64,000 nucleotides of DNA from an uncultured Eubacteriales bacterium (GCA_900542465.1 UQNS01000004.1:62001-126000); one strand, 5' to 3'. Counted from the stretch's first letter, positions 33,313 to 41,589 are shown. Program-made: numbers and translations. The notes: generated by a model not told the origin, from the sequence alone.

Positions 33313-34188
33313 ATGGAAAATATCAATGAAAATGTCGAAAGACGGAGAAAAAAGAAAAAAGGCTTTCCTATGATCAGCACCCTTATAATAATTGGGTGCG
33401 CTGTTGTTATGGCCGTTGCCTTATACAACATTATTAAGATCAAGCTGGAGTATAAACATATTTCTGACACCAACAATTCGATCATTTCTGCGATCGTAAA
33501 AGAAGAGAAGCCGGCGGCAGAAAACGCTCCGCCGCCATCCTACAACACAGATCTTGGATTCTCATATGATCATAATGCCGCATTATCTATGAATAATGAC
33601 ACTAAAGCTCTTTTCTACATGCCGTCTACTTCATCTAAGCTCCCTGTAGTTCAGGCTAAAGATAATGATTATTACCTTCATAGAGACTTCTATGGTAACT
33701 ACTCCCGCGGAGGAACATTATTTATAGAGGCCGAGATTAGGGAAGCTATGGCTTCCAACTACGTTATTATCTATGGCCATCATATGAATGATAATTCTAT
33801 GTTCACACCTAATAATAACTATAAGGATGAAGCCTTCTACAGAAAGAACGGCAATGATGTCTTCTATTTGTTGACCGGAGACGGCGTTAAAAAATACAAG
33901 ATCTTCTCCGTATTTAACGTTGAACCTACTAATGAGAGCGTTTACAGCATCAACTATTCACCGGAACAGCTGAAAGCCCGTGCAGAAAAATGGAAGTCCA
34001 TGAGTAAATATGATACCGGTGTTGATATCAGCAACGCCAGGCAGGTGGTGGCTCTCTCTTCATGTGAGGCTACGAACTACAATTACCGTTTAGTTATAAT
34101 GGGTACTCTTGTTGAAGAGTCTCCTTATAAAAACCTTGGCACTACCAGTGTTGTTACTGAAACACCCGCAGAAAACTCTAACCAATAA
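33313..34188 (+). CDS. Class B sortase
   Basis: Sortases cut LPXTG-like signals and link surface proteins to peptidoglycan or to each other. The 291-aa protein has a basic N-terminus, a membrane anchor at about 18-40, and an extracellular catalytic domain with His156 in IYGHHMND, Cys251 in ALSSCEATN and Arg259 in NYRLVIMG. The spacing and fold segments fit the class B family. No substrate with a sorting signal is in the window, so it may act on distant targets. Its stop lies in the arm of the terminator hairpin. Confidence 0.92.
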   Translation: MENINENVERRRKKKKGFPMISTLIIIGCAVVMAVALYNIIKIKLEYKHISDTNNSIISAIVKEEKPAAENAPPPSYNTDLGFSYDHNAALSMNNDTKALFYMPSTSSKLPVVQAKDNDYYLHRDFYGNYSRGGTLFIEAEIREAMASNYVIIYGHHMNDNSMFTPNNNYKDEAFYRKNGNDVFYLLTGDGVKKYKIFSVFNVEPTNESVYSINYSPEQLKARAEKWKSMSKYDTGVDISNARQVVALSSCEATNYNYRLVIMGTLVEESPYKNLGTTSVVTETPAENSNQ

Positions 34189-34237
34189 AAAACATGCGCC
34201 GGTAAAATTGATATTTTACCGGCGCATGTTTTTTATT
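34187..34237. terminator. Bidirectional terminator between sortase and LuxS-like genes
   Basis: A 22-bp perfect inverted repeat (arms 34187-34208 and 34213-34234) with a 4-nt loop and A/T ends. The stop codons of both converging genes lie inside its arms. Confidence 0.92.
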
Positions 34238-34676
34238 GGTAATTCGGATCATCTAATACATCGATCTTATATTTTTTTATAAAAAACTTTGCCCCGGCCA
34301 CATCATCAGACTTACCTTCAGATGAAAAATCCCATTCAAAGTTCAGCATATAATCTGCACTATCCCTCAGCAATCCAACCACGTCAGCAATTTTGTAGTC
34401 TCCCATAAAAATAAGGTCAAACCCTGAACCATTTTCCTTTGACCCAAAATAGACCATTTTACCGGCGATCTCATTGCTTTGATTTTTTAGATAAGTCCTG
34501 AACATACAGTCAATAGAATGGATCGCCCCTGAACTAAGGGGCGGTTCCGAATCCTGGTGGATAAGCTGCAGCTCAAAGGTCGTAAGTATATCTCCATCTA
34601 TGGATACTTTTCTAGAAATATATAATCCCGGATCCATTCCCGGTTCGTAAAAATTCGGAATTTCAATTCTTTCCAT
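34233..34676 (-). CDS. LuxS-fold protein lacking the catalytic residues
   Basis: The 147-aa protein follows S-ribosylhomocysteine lyase (LuxS) along its length: MERI start, PGLYISRK (16-23), TTFELQL (32-38), EPPL, IHSIDCMFRTYLKN (52-65), MVYFG (74-78), GFDLIFMGDY (85-94) and a C-terminal AKFFIKKYK. Known LuxS residues are lost. The His near position 11 is Glu11. The Arg of the FDIR motif is Gln37. HxxEH is HSIDC (His53 kept, Asp56, Cys57). The catalytic Cys of GPMGC is Asn82, and the third zinc ligand Cys-Gly near 120 is absent. It should not cleave S-ribosylhomocysteine. A ligand-binding or regulatory role is possible. It follows the NYN-LOTUS gene by 49 nt. Confidence 0.8.
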   Translation of the reverse strand: MERIEIPNFYEPGMDPGLYISRKVSIDGDILTTFELQLIHQDSEPPLSSGAIHSIDCMFRTYLKNQSNEIAGKMVYFGSKENGSGFDLIFMGDYKIADVVGLLRDSADYMLNFEWDFSSEGKSDDVAGAKFFIKKYKIDVLDDPNYQ

Positions 34677-34725
34677 TCAGTCCCTCTTTTGCCAATCATT
34701 ACTATGGGCTGTTTTATCTGCCGTT

Positions 34726-35733
34726 CTATACCAGATTAAGGTGCTTTCGGCCTGCTGTTTCACTTATCTGTATACGATCGATGACCGATACGAATTTAGA
34801 AAGTGTAGAATACCCAAAGGTCTTAACCGTAAATGTAGGGTAGCGCTGATGTACTCTCTGACCAACGACCCCAAGATCGATCCCCGATCTTCCCGCGTCT
34901 GCTACACATTGAATAATAAATGCCGTGACCGCTTTTTTGAATGTATCTTTGTCTTTGATCTTAACAAGACATTTTGTGTTGATCTTATTCAGTTCAAACT
35001 CATCACAATCTGCAATAAACTGGGATAGAGAACTGTATCCATAGTTTCTCACGTCAAAATCTGAATGCTTCTTCTGAAGCCTGCCGCCTATCTCTCCCAG
35101 TTCAGTAGTTCTGCCCTTATCGTCATTTTCAGAAATTATCTGGCTTATGGCATTGATAACTACAGATTGCAGAAGTACCTGGCTGGATTTTTCGACCAGG
35201 ACCTCTTCATCTTCTATAACATGAGGGATCTTCTCTTCTTTAACCTCTTCTTCCTCATCCTCAGCCTGTTCGATAAGGATCTCAAGACTGGTAAAAACGG
35301 AACAGGCCGCCCTGAATGATCTGGGAGTTTTATTCTCTCCCATCCCTATAACATCCATACCTGATTCTCTTAATCTTCCTGCCAGTCTTGTAAAATCAGA
35401 ATCACTTGACACTATGCAGAATCCATCCACATTTCCGGTATATAAGATATCCATTGCTTCAATTATCAATGTGGAATCAGTTGCATTTTTCCCCACTGTA
35501 TTCCTGAACTGCTGGACAGGCGTAATAGAATTAGTTATCAATTCGTCCTTCCACTTGGCAGATTGAGGCGTTGTCCAATCTCCGTAAATTCTTTTGTATG
35601 TGACCGTACCATATTTAGTCATCTCATCAATGATCGCCGAAATATATTTTGATGAAATATTATCTGAATCGATCAGCATGGCAAATCGTTTATCTTCCAC
35701 GTAATAGTTCCCCCTTGCTTTTGATAGGATCAT
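34726..35733 (-). CDS. NYN-domain protein with two OST-HTH/LOTUS domains
   Basis: A 335-aa protein with a PIN-like NYN (LabA/DUF88) domain at about 15-160. Acidic residues are kept in FAMLIDSDN, KNATDSTLIIEAMDIL and IVSSDSDFTRLAGRL. Then comes an acidic linker (about 165-190) and two OST-HTH (LOTUS) repeats: about 190-255 with KKHSDFDVRNYGYSSLSQF, and about 263-330 with QRYPTFTVKTFGYSTLSKF. NYN domains are often ribonucleases and LOTUS domains bind RNA. The same domain pairing is known from animal MARF1 and some bacteria. Its ATG overlaps the lysR stop by 4 nt, so the two are coupled. Confidence 0.88.
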   Translation of the reverse strand: MILSKARGNYYVEDKRFAMLIDSDNISSKYISAIIDEMTKYGTVTYKRIYGDWTTPQSAKWKDELITNSITPVQQFRNTVGKNATDSTLIIEAMDILYTGNVDGFCIVSSDSDFTRLAGRLRESGMDVIGMGENKTPRSFRAACSVFTSLEILIEQAEDEEEEVKEEKIPHVIEDEEVLVEKSSQVLLQSVVINAISQIISENDDKGRTTELGEIGGRLQKKHSDFDVRNYGYSSLSQFIADCDEFELNKINTKCLVKIKDKDTFKKAVTAFIIQCVADAGRSGIDLGVVGQRVHQRYPTFTVKTFGYSTLSKFVSVIDRIQISETAGRKHLNLV

Positions 35734-36644
35734 CTTGACAGGACCTTATACTTATATTTTTTAAGTTCATCTACGTACATCTGAGCCAGATCACTAAGAG
35801 GCACATTCACATGCTTTATATACCCTATCGTCATGGTCTCTCTTGTGTCCAGCGGCACTGTGGTATATCCGTCACCATTCAGCTCTTCGCATAGTATTCC
35901 GGAACAGAGTGTATAGCCATTAAGCCCTTTCATAAGGTTCAGGAATGTCGACCTGTCATCCGCCTTGATTATCCTCTTATACTCATGCGTTGCCATAACC
36001 TCTTCCGCAAAGTAAAAGGAATTGTTATCTCCCTGTTCAAAAGAGAGACATGGATATTCCTCAAGATCTTTCATGTTTATGACATCTTTTTTTGCAAGAG
36101 GATTTTCATTTGCAAGAAAAACATATATGCCACAGTCAAAAAGCGGATGAAACTCTATTCCTTCATGCTTGAATATCTTGGTCAAGACAGATCTGTTGAA
36201 ATCATTAAGATAAAGGATACCCACCTCACTCTTAAGGATTTTAACATTATCAATGACCTCATAGGTTTTTGTTTCATGCATAGCAAATTCATATTCATCC
36301 ATACCAAACTCTTTTACCAGCTTTATAAATGCCTCTACCGCAAATGAATAATGCTGTGAAGATACGCTGAATTTTTTTCTTGCAGGTTTTTCATTTATAT
36401 ACCTGTCCTCGATAAGATTGTAATACTCGAGCATCTGTCTGGCATAGCCAAGAAATTCCTCTCCCTCTGTTGTGAGCGTTATCCCCCTGCTCGACCTTGT
36501 GAATAATCTCATATTAAGCTCAGCCTCAAGCTCTTTTATCGCCCCGGACAGACTTGGCTGTGTAATAAAAAGAGACGCTGCTGCCTTATTGATAGACTTA
36601 TTGTCTGCAACTGCAACGGCATATCTTAACTGCTGTAACGTCAT
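35730..36644 (-). CDS. LysR family transcriptional regulator
   Basis: A 304-aa LysR-type regulator. The N-terminal winged helix is at about 1-62 (MTLQQLRYAVAVAD, SINKAAASLFITQPSLSGAI, LFTRSSRGITLTTEGEEF over three stretches), a linker helix follows, and a periplasmic-binding-like effector domain covers about 90-295. The ATG at 36644 is chosen because GGAGG is eight bases upstream. The two upstream in-frame ATGs overlap or crowd that site. It overlaps the NYN-LOTUS gene by 4 nt and follows the TtcA-like gene by 35 nt. The effector is unknown. Confidence 0.92.
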   Translation of the reverse strand: MTLQQLRYAVAVADNKSINKAAASLFITQPSLSGAIKELEAELNMRLFTRSSRGITLTTEGEEFLGYARQMLEYYNLIEDRYINEKPARKKFSVSSQHYSFAVEAFIKLVKEFGMDEYEFAMHETKTYEVIDNVKILKSEVGILYLNDFNRSVLTKIFKHEGIEFHPLFDCGIYVFLANENPLAKKDVINMKDLEEYPCLSFEQGDNNSFYFAEEVMATHEYKRIIKADDRSTFLNLMKGLNGYTLCSGILCEELNGDGYTTVPLDTRETMTIGYIKHVNVPLSDLAQMYVDELKKYKYKVLSR

Positions 36645-36679
36645 AGCCATCGCCTCCATTCTTTCAGTTACAAACCATT

Positions 36680-37522
36680 TTAATATTCATCCAAAAATGA
36701 ATGCCTCTCTCCCTTTTGTTTATAAGCAACAACTGTATCCAAATTAACATTTTCGACACTCTTAAATATATTGCTTTCAACGTATGGATTTATTTTCTTC
36801 AATTCATAGATCAGATTCTGTACTTCCCTGCGTTTAGATGAGTCTTCCAATGTTCTTTTTGCAAGCTCATTAACATCACTTCCGCAATGATCTGTAAAGC
36901 GACAGGCACATTGAAGAAATCTGATCTCGTTTACATCTCTCCATCTCTTTATATCCGCTTCCCTTACAAGATATAAGGGGCGAATAAGTTCCATGCCCTC
37001 GAAATTGCTGCTCCGAAGCTTCGGCATCATAGTCTGGACCTGCCCTCCATATAACATTCCCATAAGTATCGTCTCAATTACATCATCATAATGATGTCCT
37101 AATGCTATCTTGTTGCAGCCCAGCTCCTTTGCCTTACTGTAAAGATGTCCCCTTCTCATGCGTGCACATAAATAACATGGGGATCTTTCCACATTAACGA
37201 CTGAGTCAAATATATCTGTATCAAAAATAGTAACAGGAACTCCAAGATCCCTGGCATTTTCCTCCAGCAACCTCCTGTTATGACCATTATATCCCGGATC
37301 CATTGAAATAAATTCCACTTCAAACGGGAATTTATCGTGTCTTTTCAGCTCCTGAAAACATTTCGCCAGCAGCATGGAATCCTTGCCTCCAGAAATACAG
37401 ACTGCCACTCTGTCTCCAGGCTGCAGCAGTTCATACCTATTGATCGCCTTTGCAAATGGTGAAAAAATTTTTCTGTGAAATTGTTTCCTTAAGCTTTTTT
37501 CAATTTCCTCCTGGGGCAGCAT
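36680..37522 (-). CDS. TtcA-family PP-loop ATPase (tRNA thiolation type)
   Basis: A 280-aa N-type ATP pyrophosphatase like TtcA, which makes 2-thiocytidine at position 32 of tRNAs with an Fe-S cluster. It has the PP-loop CISGGKDSMLL near 42-52, CYLCARMRR near 116-124 (CxxC), GHHYDDVIET near 142-151, and CACRFTDHC near 206-214. Other family members thiolate uridines, so the exact target is open. A ribosome site AAAGGA precedes the ATG. It is first in a likely four-gene transcript with lysR, NYN-LOTUS and the LuxS-like gene. Confidence 0.85.
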   Translation of the reverse strand: MLPQEEIEKSLRKQFHRKIFSPFAKAINRYELLQPGDRVAVCISGGKDSMLLAKCFQELKRHDKFPFEVEFISMDPGYNGHNRRLLEENARDLGVPVTIFDTDIFDSVVNVERSPCYLCARMRRGHLYSKAKELGCNKIALGHHYDDVIETILMGMLYGGQVQTMMPKLRSSNFEGMELIRPLYLVREADIKRWRDVNEIRFLQCACRFTDHCGSDVNELAKRTLEDSSKRREVQNLIYELKKINPYVESNIFKSVENVNLDTVVAYKQKGERHSFLDEY

Positions 37523-37623
37523 GTTAATAATTTCCTTTCATATTAAGTATTTTAATTTTAAACTAAATATTTACCTTATTCAATAATATTGGACTTATAC
37601 CTTCCGAAACTTCTGTATCCTTG

Positions 37624-37665
37624 AAAAAATTAAGAATGCACGGATATGACCGCACATTCTTTAAA
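37624..37665 (-). terminator. Terminator after lrgAB
   Basis: AAGAATGTGCGG pairs with CCGTGCATTCTT (two GU pairs) on the minus strand, then AATTTTTTC. Confidence 0.75.
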
Positions 37666-37670
37666 AACTC

Positions 37671-38363
37671 TCAGATAAGACCGGCAAATACAGATGCTCC
37701 TATTACCGTTATCAATGAGCATACAACTATTGCCAGACTGCTCATAGCACCTTCTACCTCGCCTAATTCCATAGCTTTGGATGTCCCCATAACATGTGAT
37801 CCGGCCCCAAGACCCAGCCCCTTGGAAACAGGACTTTTGATCCTTAATAATTTGTAGACCGGTTCTGCGATAATGGTCCCCAGAATTCCGGTAACTACTA
37901 TACAGGCTACTGTAATGGTAACTATTCCACCCATTTCCTTAGACAGATCCATACCTACAGCTGTTGTAATAGATTTTGGAAGCAAAGTTACATACTGCTG
38001 ATGATCCAGCCTGAAAAGCTTTGCTAAAATAAAAATAGCTGCCAGACCGGAAAATGTCCCACATGCAAGTCCTGCTATGATCGCCTTTATATTTTTCTTC
38101 AAGAGCGTAAGATTTCTGTACAAGGGAACTGCCAATGCTACAGTTGCAGGAGTTATCAGATAACTTAAATATTTTGCCGAATTGTTAAAACTTGTATAAT
38201 CGACCTTAAATACAAGTAAAATTATGATCGTGATCGCAATAGAAATAAGCAGCGGATTCACCAGCGGATAAGGAAATTTCTTGTGAAGCAATACACCTGT
38301 TCCATATGCGGCCAGGCTGATCGCAATGCCCATGTAGACAGAATTAATTAAAAAACTATTCAT
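37671..38363 (-). CDS. lrgB: LrgB/CidB family membrane protein
   Basis: A 230-aa protein with about seven membrane helices, matching LrgB/CidB (PlsR-like) proteins. Family segments include LLPKSITTAVGMDLSKEMGG near 128-147 and the C-terminal GLGLGAGSHVMGTSKAMELG near 183-202. LrgAB is linked to murein hydrolase control in staphylococci and to pyruvate uptake in Bacillus and streptococci. In an anaerobe with glycolysis genes nearby, pyruvate or related metabolite transport is plausible. It overlaps lrgA by 8 nt. Confidence 0.93.
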   Translation of the reverse strand: MNSFLINSVYMGIAISLAAYGTGVLLHKKFPYPLVNPLLISIAITIIILLVFKVDYTSFNNSAKYLSYLITPATVALAVPLYRNLTLLKKNIKAIIAGLACGTFSGLAAIFILAKLFRLDHQQYVTLLPKSITTAVGMDLSKEMGGIVTITVACIVVTGILGTIIAEPVYKLLRIKSPVSKGLGLGAGSHVMGTSKAMELGEVEGAMSSLAIVVCSLITVIGASVFAGLI

Positions 38364-38715
38364 TTTTCTCTTCCCCCTTCTTAATAACCATATCTGTCAC
38401 CAGGGCCGTCACTGCCAGTACAACAAATGTGGTCACAGGAACGATGACTATCAATGCCAGGAGCATGCTCTTAAGCTGCAGCCAGGCTGCAACAATCCCT
38501 ACTCCGACAGGCACGAACATTACAGGCATTATCTCAATAAGAAAGTCTGATGCTTCTGCCACATCTTTTTCAGGCAAGATCCCGGTCATTAGAAGAACGA
38601 GCATGATTATCAATCCGTAAATACTTGCCGGTATCGGCAATGGTATGATCCATTTCAATATCTCACCCACTACTGTTACACCTGCAATGATCCCAAATTG
38701 TTTTATATATTTCAT
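38356..38715 (-). CDS. lrgA: LrgA/CidA family holin-like membrane protein
   Basis: A 119-aa membrane protein with four predicted helices, typical of LrgA/CidA. It has the segment IPLPIPASIYGLIIMLVLLM near 25-44, then LIEIMPVMFVPVGVGI near 62-77. It pairs with the overlapping lrgB. Its start follows GGGGGTGG. About 95 nt upstream lies a strong terminator that closes the candidate RNA 38812-39136, so lrgA expression could come from its own weak promoter or from read-through of that element. Confidence 0.92.
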   Translation of the reverse strand: MKYIKQFGIIAGVTVVGEILKWIIPLPIPASIYGLIIMLVLLMTGILPEKDVAEASDFLIEIMPVMFVPVGVGIVAAWLQLKSMLLALIVIVPVTTFVVLAVTALVTDMVIKKGEEKNE

Positions 38716-38811
38716 AACCGATCCACCCCCTCAACTGTTATAACACAGGCACATTATGTATACAATATCCCTTAAGATAACTTCGTATATTTTTTGCAAA
38801 ACACACCAATC

Positions 38812-38843
38812 AAAAAGCGAATGCACTAACTATGTGCATTCGC
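38812..38843 (-). terminator. Terminator of the candidate RNA upstream of lrgAB
   Basis: A perfect 10-bp stem GCGAATGCAC/GTGCATTCGC with a 7-nt loop, then TTTTTG on the minus strand. Confidence 0.88.
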
Positions 38844-39136
38844 CGCTTTCCAAAAGTTGTATCTTGAGATTTAGTTCTATGGTTGTCAACTCTTGTTTTT
38901 TGCATTGCTTAACTTACTTATTTCCGGAATTTTTAACTTAACCTATTTTTACAAGTAACAACCTGAATGGTGTCCAGATCCGGTTGTGCGTATTTCTTCT
39001 GCATCCTACCACCATAACTTTGTAGTAGTGTAAACATCAAAACGCTTCTACTTTTAATCAGGCGCTCGTATCAGATCCTTTGCATCAGTCTCGGCATCGG
39101 CTATTATAACAAAGTCCCCTTACTAACCACTGCTAC
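38812..39136 (-). ncRNA. Candidate structured non-coding RNA or attenuated lrgAB leader
   Basis: A near-consensus minus-strand promoter (39143-39171) and a strong terminator (38812-38843) bracket about 325 nt without a convincing gene. Local helices are visible. CTACTAC pairs with GTGGTAG (39006-39030). ACAACC pairs with GGTTGT (38955-38985) around an inner TGG-aca-CCA. TTCCGGAA is a small palindrome. A second extended -10 (TGTTATAAT, 39103-39111) could start a shorter form. The 5' half has mixed GC content unlike the AT-rich spacer DNA elsewhere. It does not read as tmRNA, 6S, SRP or RNase P RNA. Short frames inside (for example 23 codons from 39004) lack ribosome sites. It could be a free RNA or a terminator-based leader controlling lrgAB. 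Confidence 0.55.
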
Positions 39137-39142
39137 AACCTA

Positions 39143-39171
39143 ATTATATATTTGCAATAAGCCTTTTTCAA
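39143..39171 (-). promoter_or_regulatory. Promoter of the candidate RNA upstream of lrgAB
   Basis: TTGAAA (39166-39171), 17-nt spacer and TATAAT (39143-39148) on the minus strand, one of the best promoters in the window. Confidence 0.75.
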
Positions 39172-39311
39172 GTAAAAACAAGAATATCTCTGCCAAAAAA
39201 ACCTTTATTTTTTTGTGCATTATGCATAGATTATCCGGGCTGTATATCTATTTTATTGACAAAACCTCCACTTTTGCCTGGTTTTTTGTACTCAAGATCT
39301 CCTCCTGAATA

Positions 39312-40205
39312 TCAGAATGAGTGCCCGCCTCCGGAGCCTCCTCCATCACTGTCTCCACCGCCAAAGTCTCCACCACCGAAATCTCCGCCTCCTATATGGA
39401 AGCCTCCTATACCTCCGACGATCGTAGGAACAATATTATCCGCATCTACATTTTTCTCTGTTTTCACGAGTTCAACATTTAAATTATCAACATTAAACCT
39501 TGTCTTCACTGCGCCGAGCATGGCTCCATTCTTCTTAGCCACCGTACCTCTTGCCGTTTTCACTATAAAGTACATTATTATCAATGATACTATAACTGCG
39601 ATCAATGCATTAGAGATGTACTTCATCGGCTGAGCTATCCTGCCGCCCCTTAAAAGAGTCCCTGCCTGTTTGAAGGCCTCTGAAGCGCATTTCAAATAAT
39701 TGCCTTTCTTAGCATAGGAATATACGTTGTCCGTAATAGAAAGAGCTTTACCGGATGTCAGCGTCTTGCTCATCTTTCCGGTGCTGTACATATAAACCTT
39801 TCTATGTCCCATATCAATAAGAAATACTGTTCCCGAATCCCCTGTATAGTACTTATAGGCTAACTCCTTGGCATAACTTTCCGTAGAACCGGAAGATACC
39901 GCTTTCGTAACAAATGCCGCACCTCCGTATTTAGTGATAGGTTTCATTGCCTCAACAATTTCCGCCTCTTCTTTATCACTTAAAAGATCAGAACTGTCAT
40001 CGATAAAAACCTGATAGTTTGTATCCGGGTTGGTATATTTGGCAGTATCTGCCTGTAACTGGGAGTAAGCTAATACCGTTGCCTTGTCCTTCGCCCGATC
40101 CGGGCCGTCTGCCCTGATCTGACTCACAGGAAGCAGAATTCCCAGAAGAAGGAGCGGTATAATAAGAATATATCTGAAAATCTTCTTAGTCTTTCGCACT
40201 ATCAT
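39312..40205 (-). CDS. TPM-domain membrane protein with Gly-rich tail
   Basis: A 297-aa protein. It has a signal anchor at about 12-30, a TPM domain at about 60-190 (FIDDSSDLLSDKEEAEIVEAM, GTVFLIDMGHRKVYMYSTG), a second membrane helix at about 200-222 and a C-terminal Gly/Asp/Ser-rich tail ending GGGSGGGHSF. TPM proteins have been linked to phosphatase activity and membrane-complex repair, but bacterial roles are mostly unknown. A GTG two codons inside the ATG is better spaced from GGGAGG. It overlaps the upstream zinc-ribbon gene by 20 nt, so the pair probably works together. Confidence 0.85.
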   Translation of the reverse strand: MIVRKTKKIFRYILIIPLLLLGILLPVSQIRADGPDRAKDKATVLAYSQLQADTAKYTNPDTNYQVFIDDSSDLLSDKEEAEIVEAMKPITKYGGAAFVTKAVSSGSTESYAKELAYKYYTGDSGTVFLIDMGHRKVYMYSTGKMSKTLTSGKALSITDNVYSYAKKGNYLKCASEAFKQAGTLLRGGRIAQPMKYISNALIAVIVSLIIMYFIVKTARGTVAKKNGAMLGAVKTRFNVDNLNVELVKTEKNVDADNIVPTIVGGIGGFHIGGGDFGGGDFGGGDSDGGGSGGGHSF

Positions 40206-41589
40206 TACCTCCCTTTCTTCCTAAAAATGATGGGAACGGTCTTGTAGTTAATATATTGAATCTTCTGATAATTGCAGAGATCGTAATAATAATTCCAATA
40301 ATAGAAACAATAGCCGCTATGTAATAGTAGAAATCATCGGCCGGTCTGATAATAAGCACTGCCACGGAAATAATTATGGCAATTATACTTCCGATGATCC
40401 CCGGTCCCGACTTAACTGTTTTCTCTTCATTATGTGCAAAGTCACTTCCATACTTGCTGTAGAAGCCTCTGTCATCGTATCTTGCATGTCTATCATTTAT
40501 TTCTTTCATTTCCCCTCTGTAAACGAAGATAGTTATCAGGGAAAATATGATAGAAACAATCAGGTCTACCTTTGGCGTCAGTGTGAACAGAAAGTTCAGC
40601 AGAAGAAATATCGGCGCTGCTAATGCCATTGAAGCTATTACATACTTCTTGACATCAACTGGCAGGTCTGCCGAGATCTCCCCGTTTTCTGCATTTACAA
40701 CTGCGTAGGCCACACGATTATTCTTGGTCTTGTAGGAGAGGAACCATACAGGAAAGAGCGCCAGATTCGGCTCTCCTGTAGCTGTTTCTGTTGCAGTTCT
40801 GTTAGCTTCCGTGTTATTCAAATCTCCGTAAGTATACCCTGCCAGCTCAGGAACCTCACTTATTCCGTTCACGATCCCCGTTCTTGCAGCCTCAACAGCA
40901 TCGCTTCTATAGATCTCTTTATCGACATCTGCTGTATCAGCATAGAAGCCGCTGAGAAAAGACGGCGTGAACTCCTGCATATGTTCTGCAGGGAAAGGTG
41001 CAATGGTCTCGCTTATATGGTCATCAAATGAGGCGGAAGCGTCATATGAGACCCCGTTATATTCTGCGTCCAGATCGAAAGTAATATCATAAAAGTTGGT
41101 TATTACAGTGTCTCCGTCTCTTTCCGAGGTAGTTGCATTGATATCGACACTATCCTTGTAAGATATGTCATACACCCAATAAGGAATATATATACCTCGG
41201 AATTTCTCAAGATATTGAGGATCCTTTAATTCTTTAGGTGCAAATATCGCTCTGCCGGCCATCCTCTTGTATATCTCTTTGCAGTCTTCCTTTGTTTTTT
41301 TGAATGTGATGATCTTCTTAGGCCGTCTTGTCGTCTCCATTCTTCCATCAAGAATAGTTGAAGCTCCACAGAAGCTGCAAAAGCCGGTTATCGACTCGTC
41401 TGTAGTCATCACTTCTCCACCGCATTGCGGGCATTTAAATACAGTTACACCAAATTCCGTATCTGTCTGTGCATCTTTTTCTTTGCTTATGGAATAAGGG
41501 TCAAATTGTGAATCGCAGTAATCACACTTAAGCTCCTGTGATTTAATATCGAAACGCAAGCCCCCTCCGCAACTAGGGCATCCATACAT
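40186..41589 (-). CDS. Zinc-ribbon membrane protein
   Basis: A 467-aa protein of unknown role. It starts with two zinc-ribbon knuckle pairs (CPSCGG at about 4-9, CDYC at about 24-27) and a third and fourth (CPQCGG near 53, CSFCGA near 71). A soluble region follows, with WFLSYKTKNNRVAYAVVNAENG near 290-310, and then about four membrane helices between 320 and 450. The ATG at 41589 gives the best spacing from AAAGGA. It is cotranscribed with the TPM gene. Such ribbon-plus-membrane proteins often occur beside TPM or SPFH proteins. Confidence 0.8.
   Translation of the reverse strand: MYGCPSCGGGLRFDIKSQELKCDYCDSQFDPYSISKEKDAQTDTEFGVTVFKCPQCGGEVMTTDESITGFCSFCGASTILDGRMETTRRPKKIITFKKTKEDCKEIYKRMAGRAIFAPKELKDPQYLEKFRGIYIPYWVYDISYKDSVDINATTSERDGDTVITNFYDITFDLDAEYNGVSYDASASFDDHISETIAPFPAEHMQEFTPSFLSGFYADTADVDKEIYRSDAVEAARTGIVNGISEVPELAGYTYGDLNNTEANRTATETATGEPNLALFPVWFLSYKTKNNRVAYAVVNAENGEISADLPVDVKKYVIASMALAAPIFLLLNFLFTLTPKVDLIVSIIFSLITIFVYRGEMKEINDRHARYDDRGFYSKYGSDFAHNEEKTVKSGPGIIGSIIAIIISVAVLIIRPADDFYYYIAAIVSIIGIIITISAIIRRFNILTTRPFPSFLGRKGGNDSAKD

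Noticed and set aside
38933..39037. Small frame of 23-34 codons (MQKKYAQPDLDTIQ...) inside the candidate RNA
   Set aside because: No ribosome site before either ATG, and it overlaps predicted helices. A short exported or signalling peptide cannot be excluded, but the evidence is too weak.
38812..39136. tmRNA, 6S RNA, SRP RNA or RNase P RNA
   Set aside because: No tag-peptide frame or tRNA-like end, no large central bubble with pairing ends, and no conserved SRP or RNase P core sequence.
39256..39633. Proline-rich open frame on the plus strand
   Set aside because: It is the mirror of the Gly-rich tail of the TPM protein on the other strand. It has no ribosome site.
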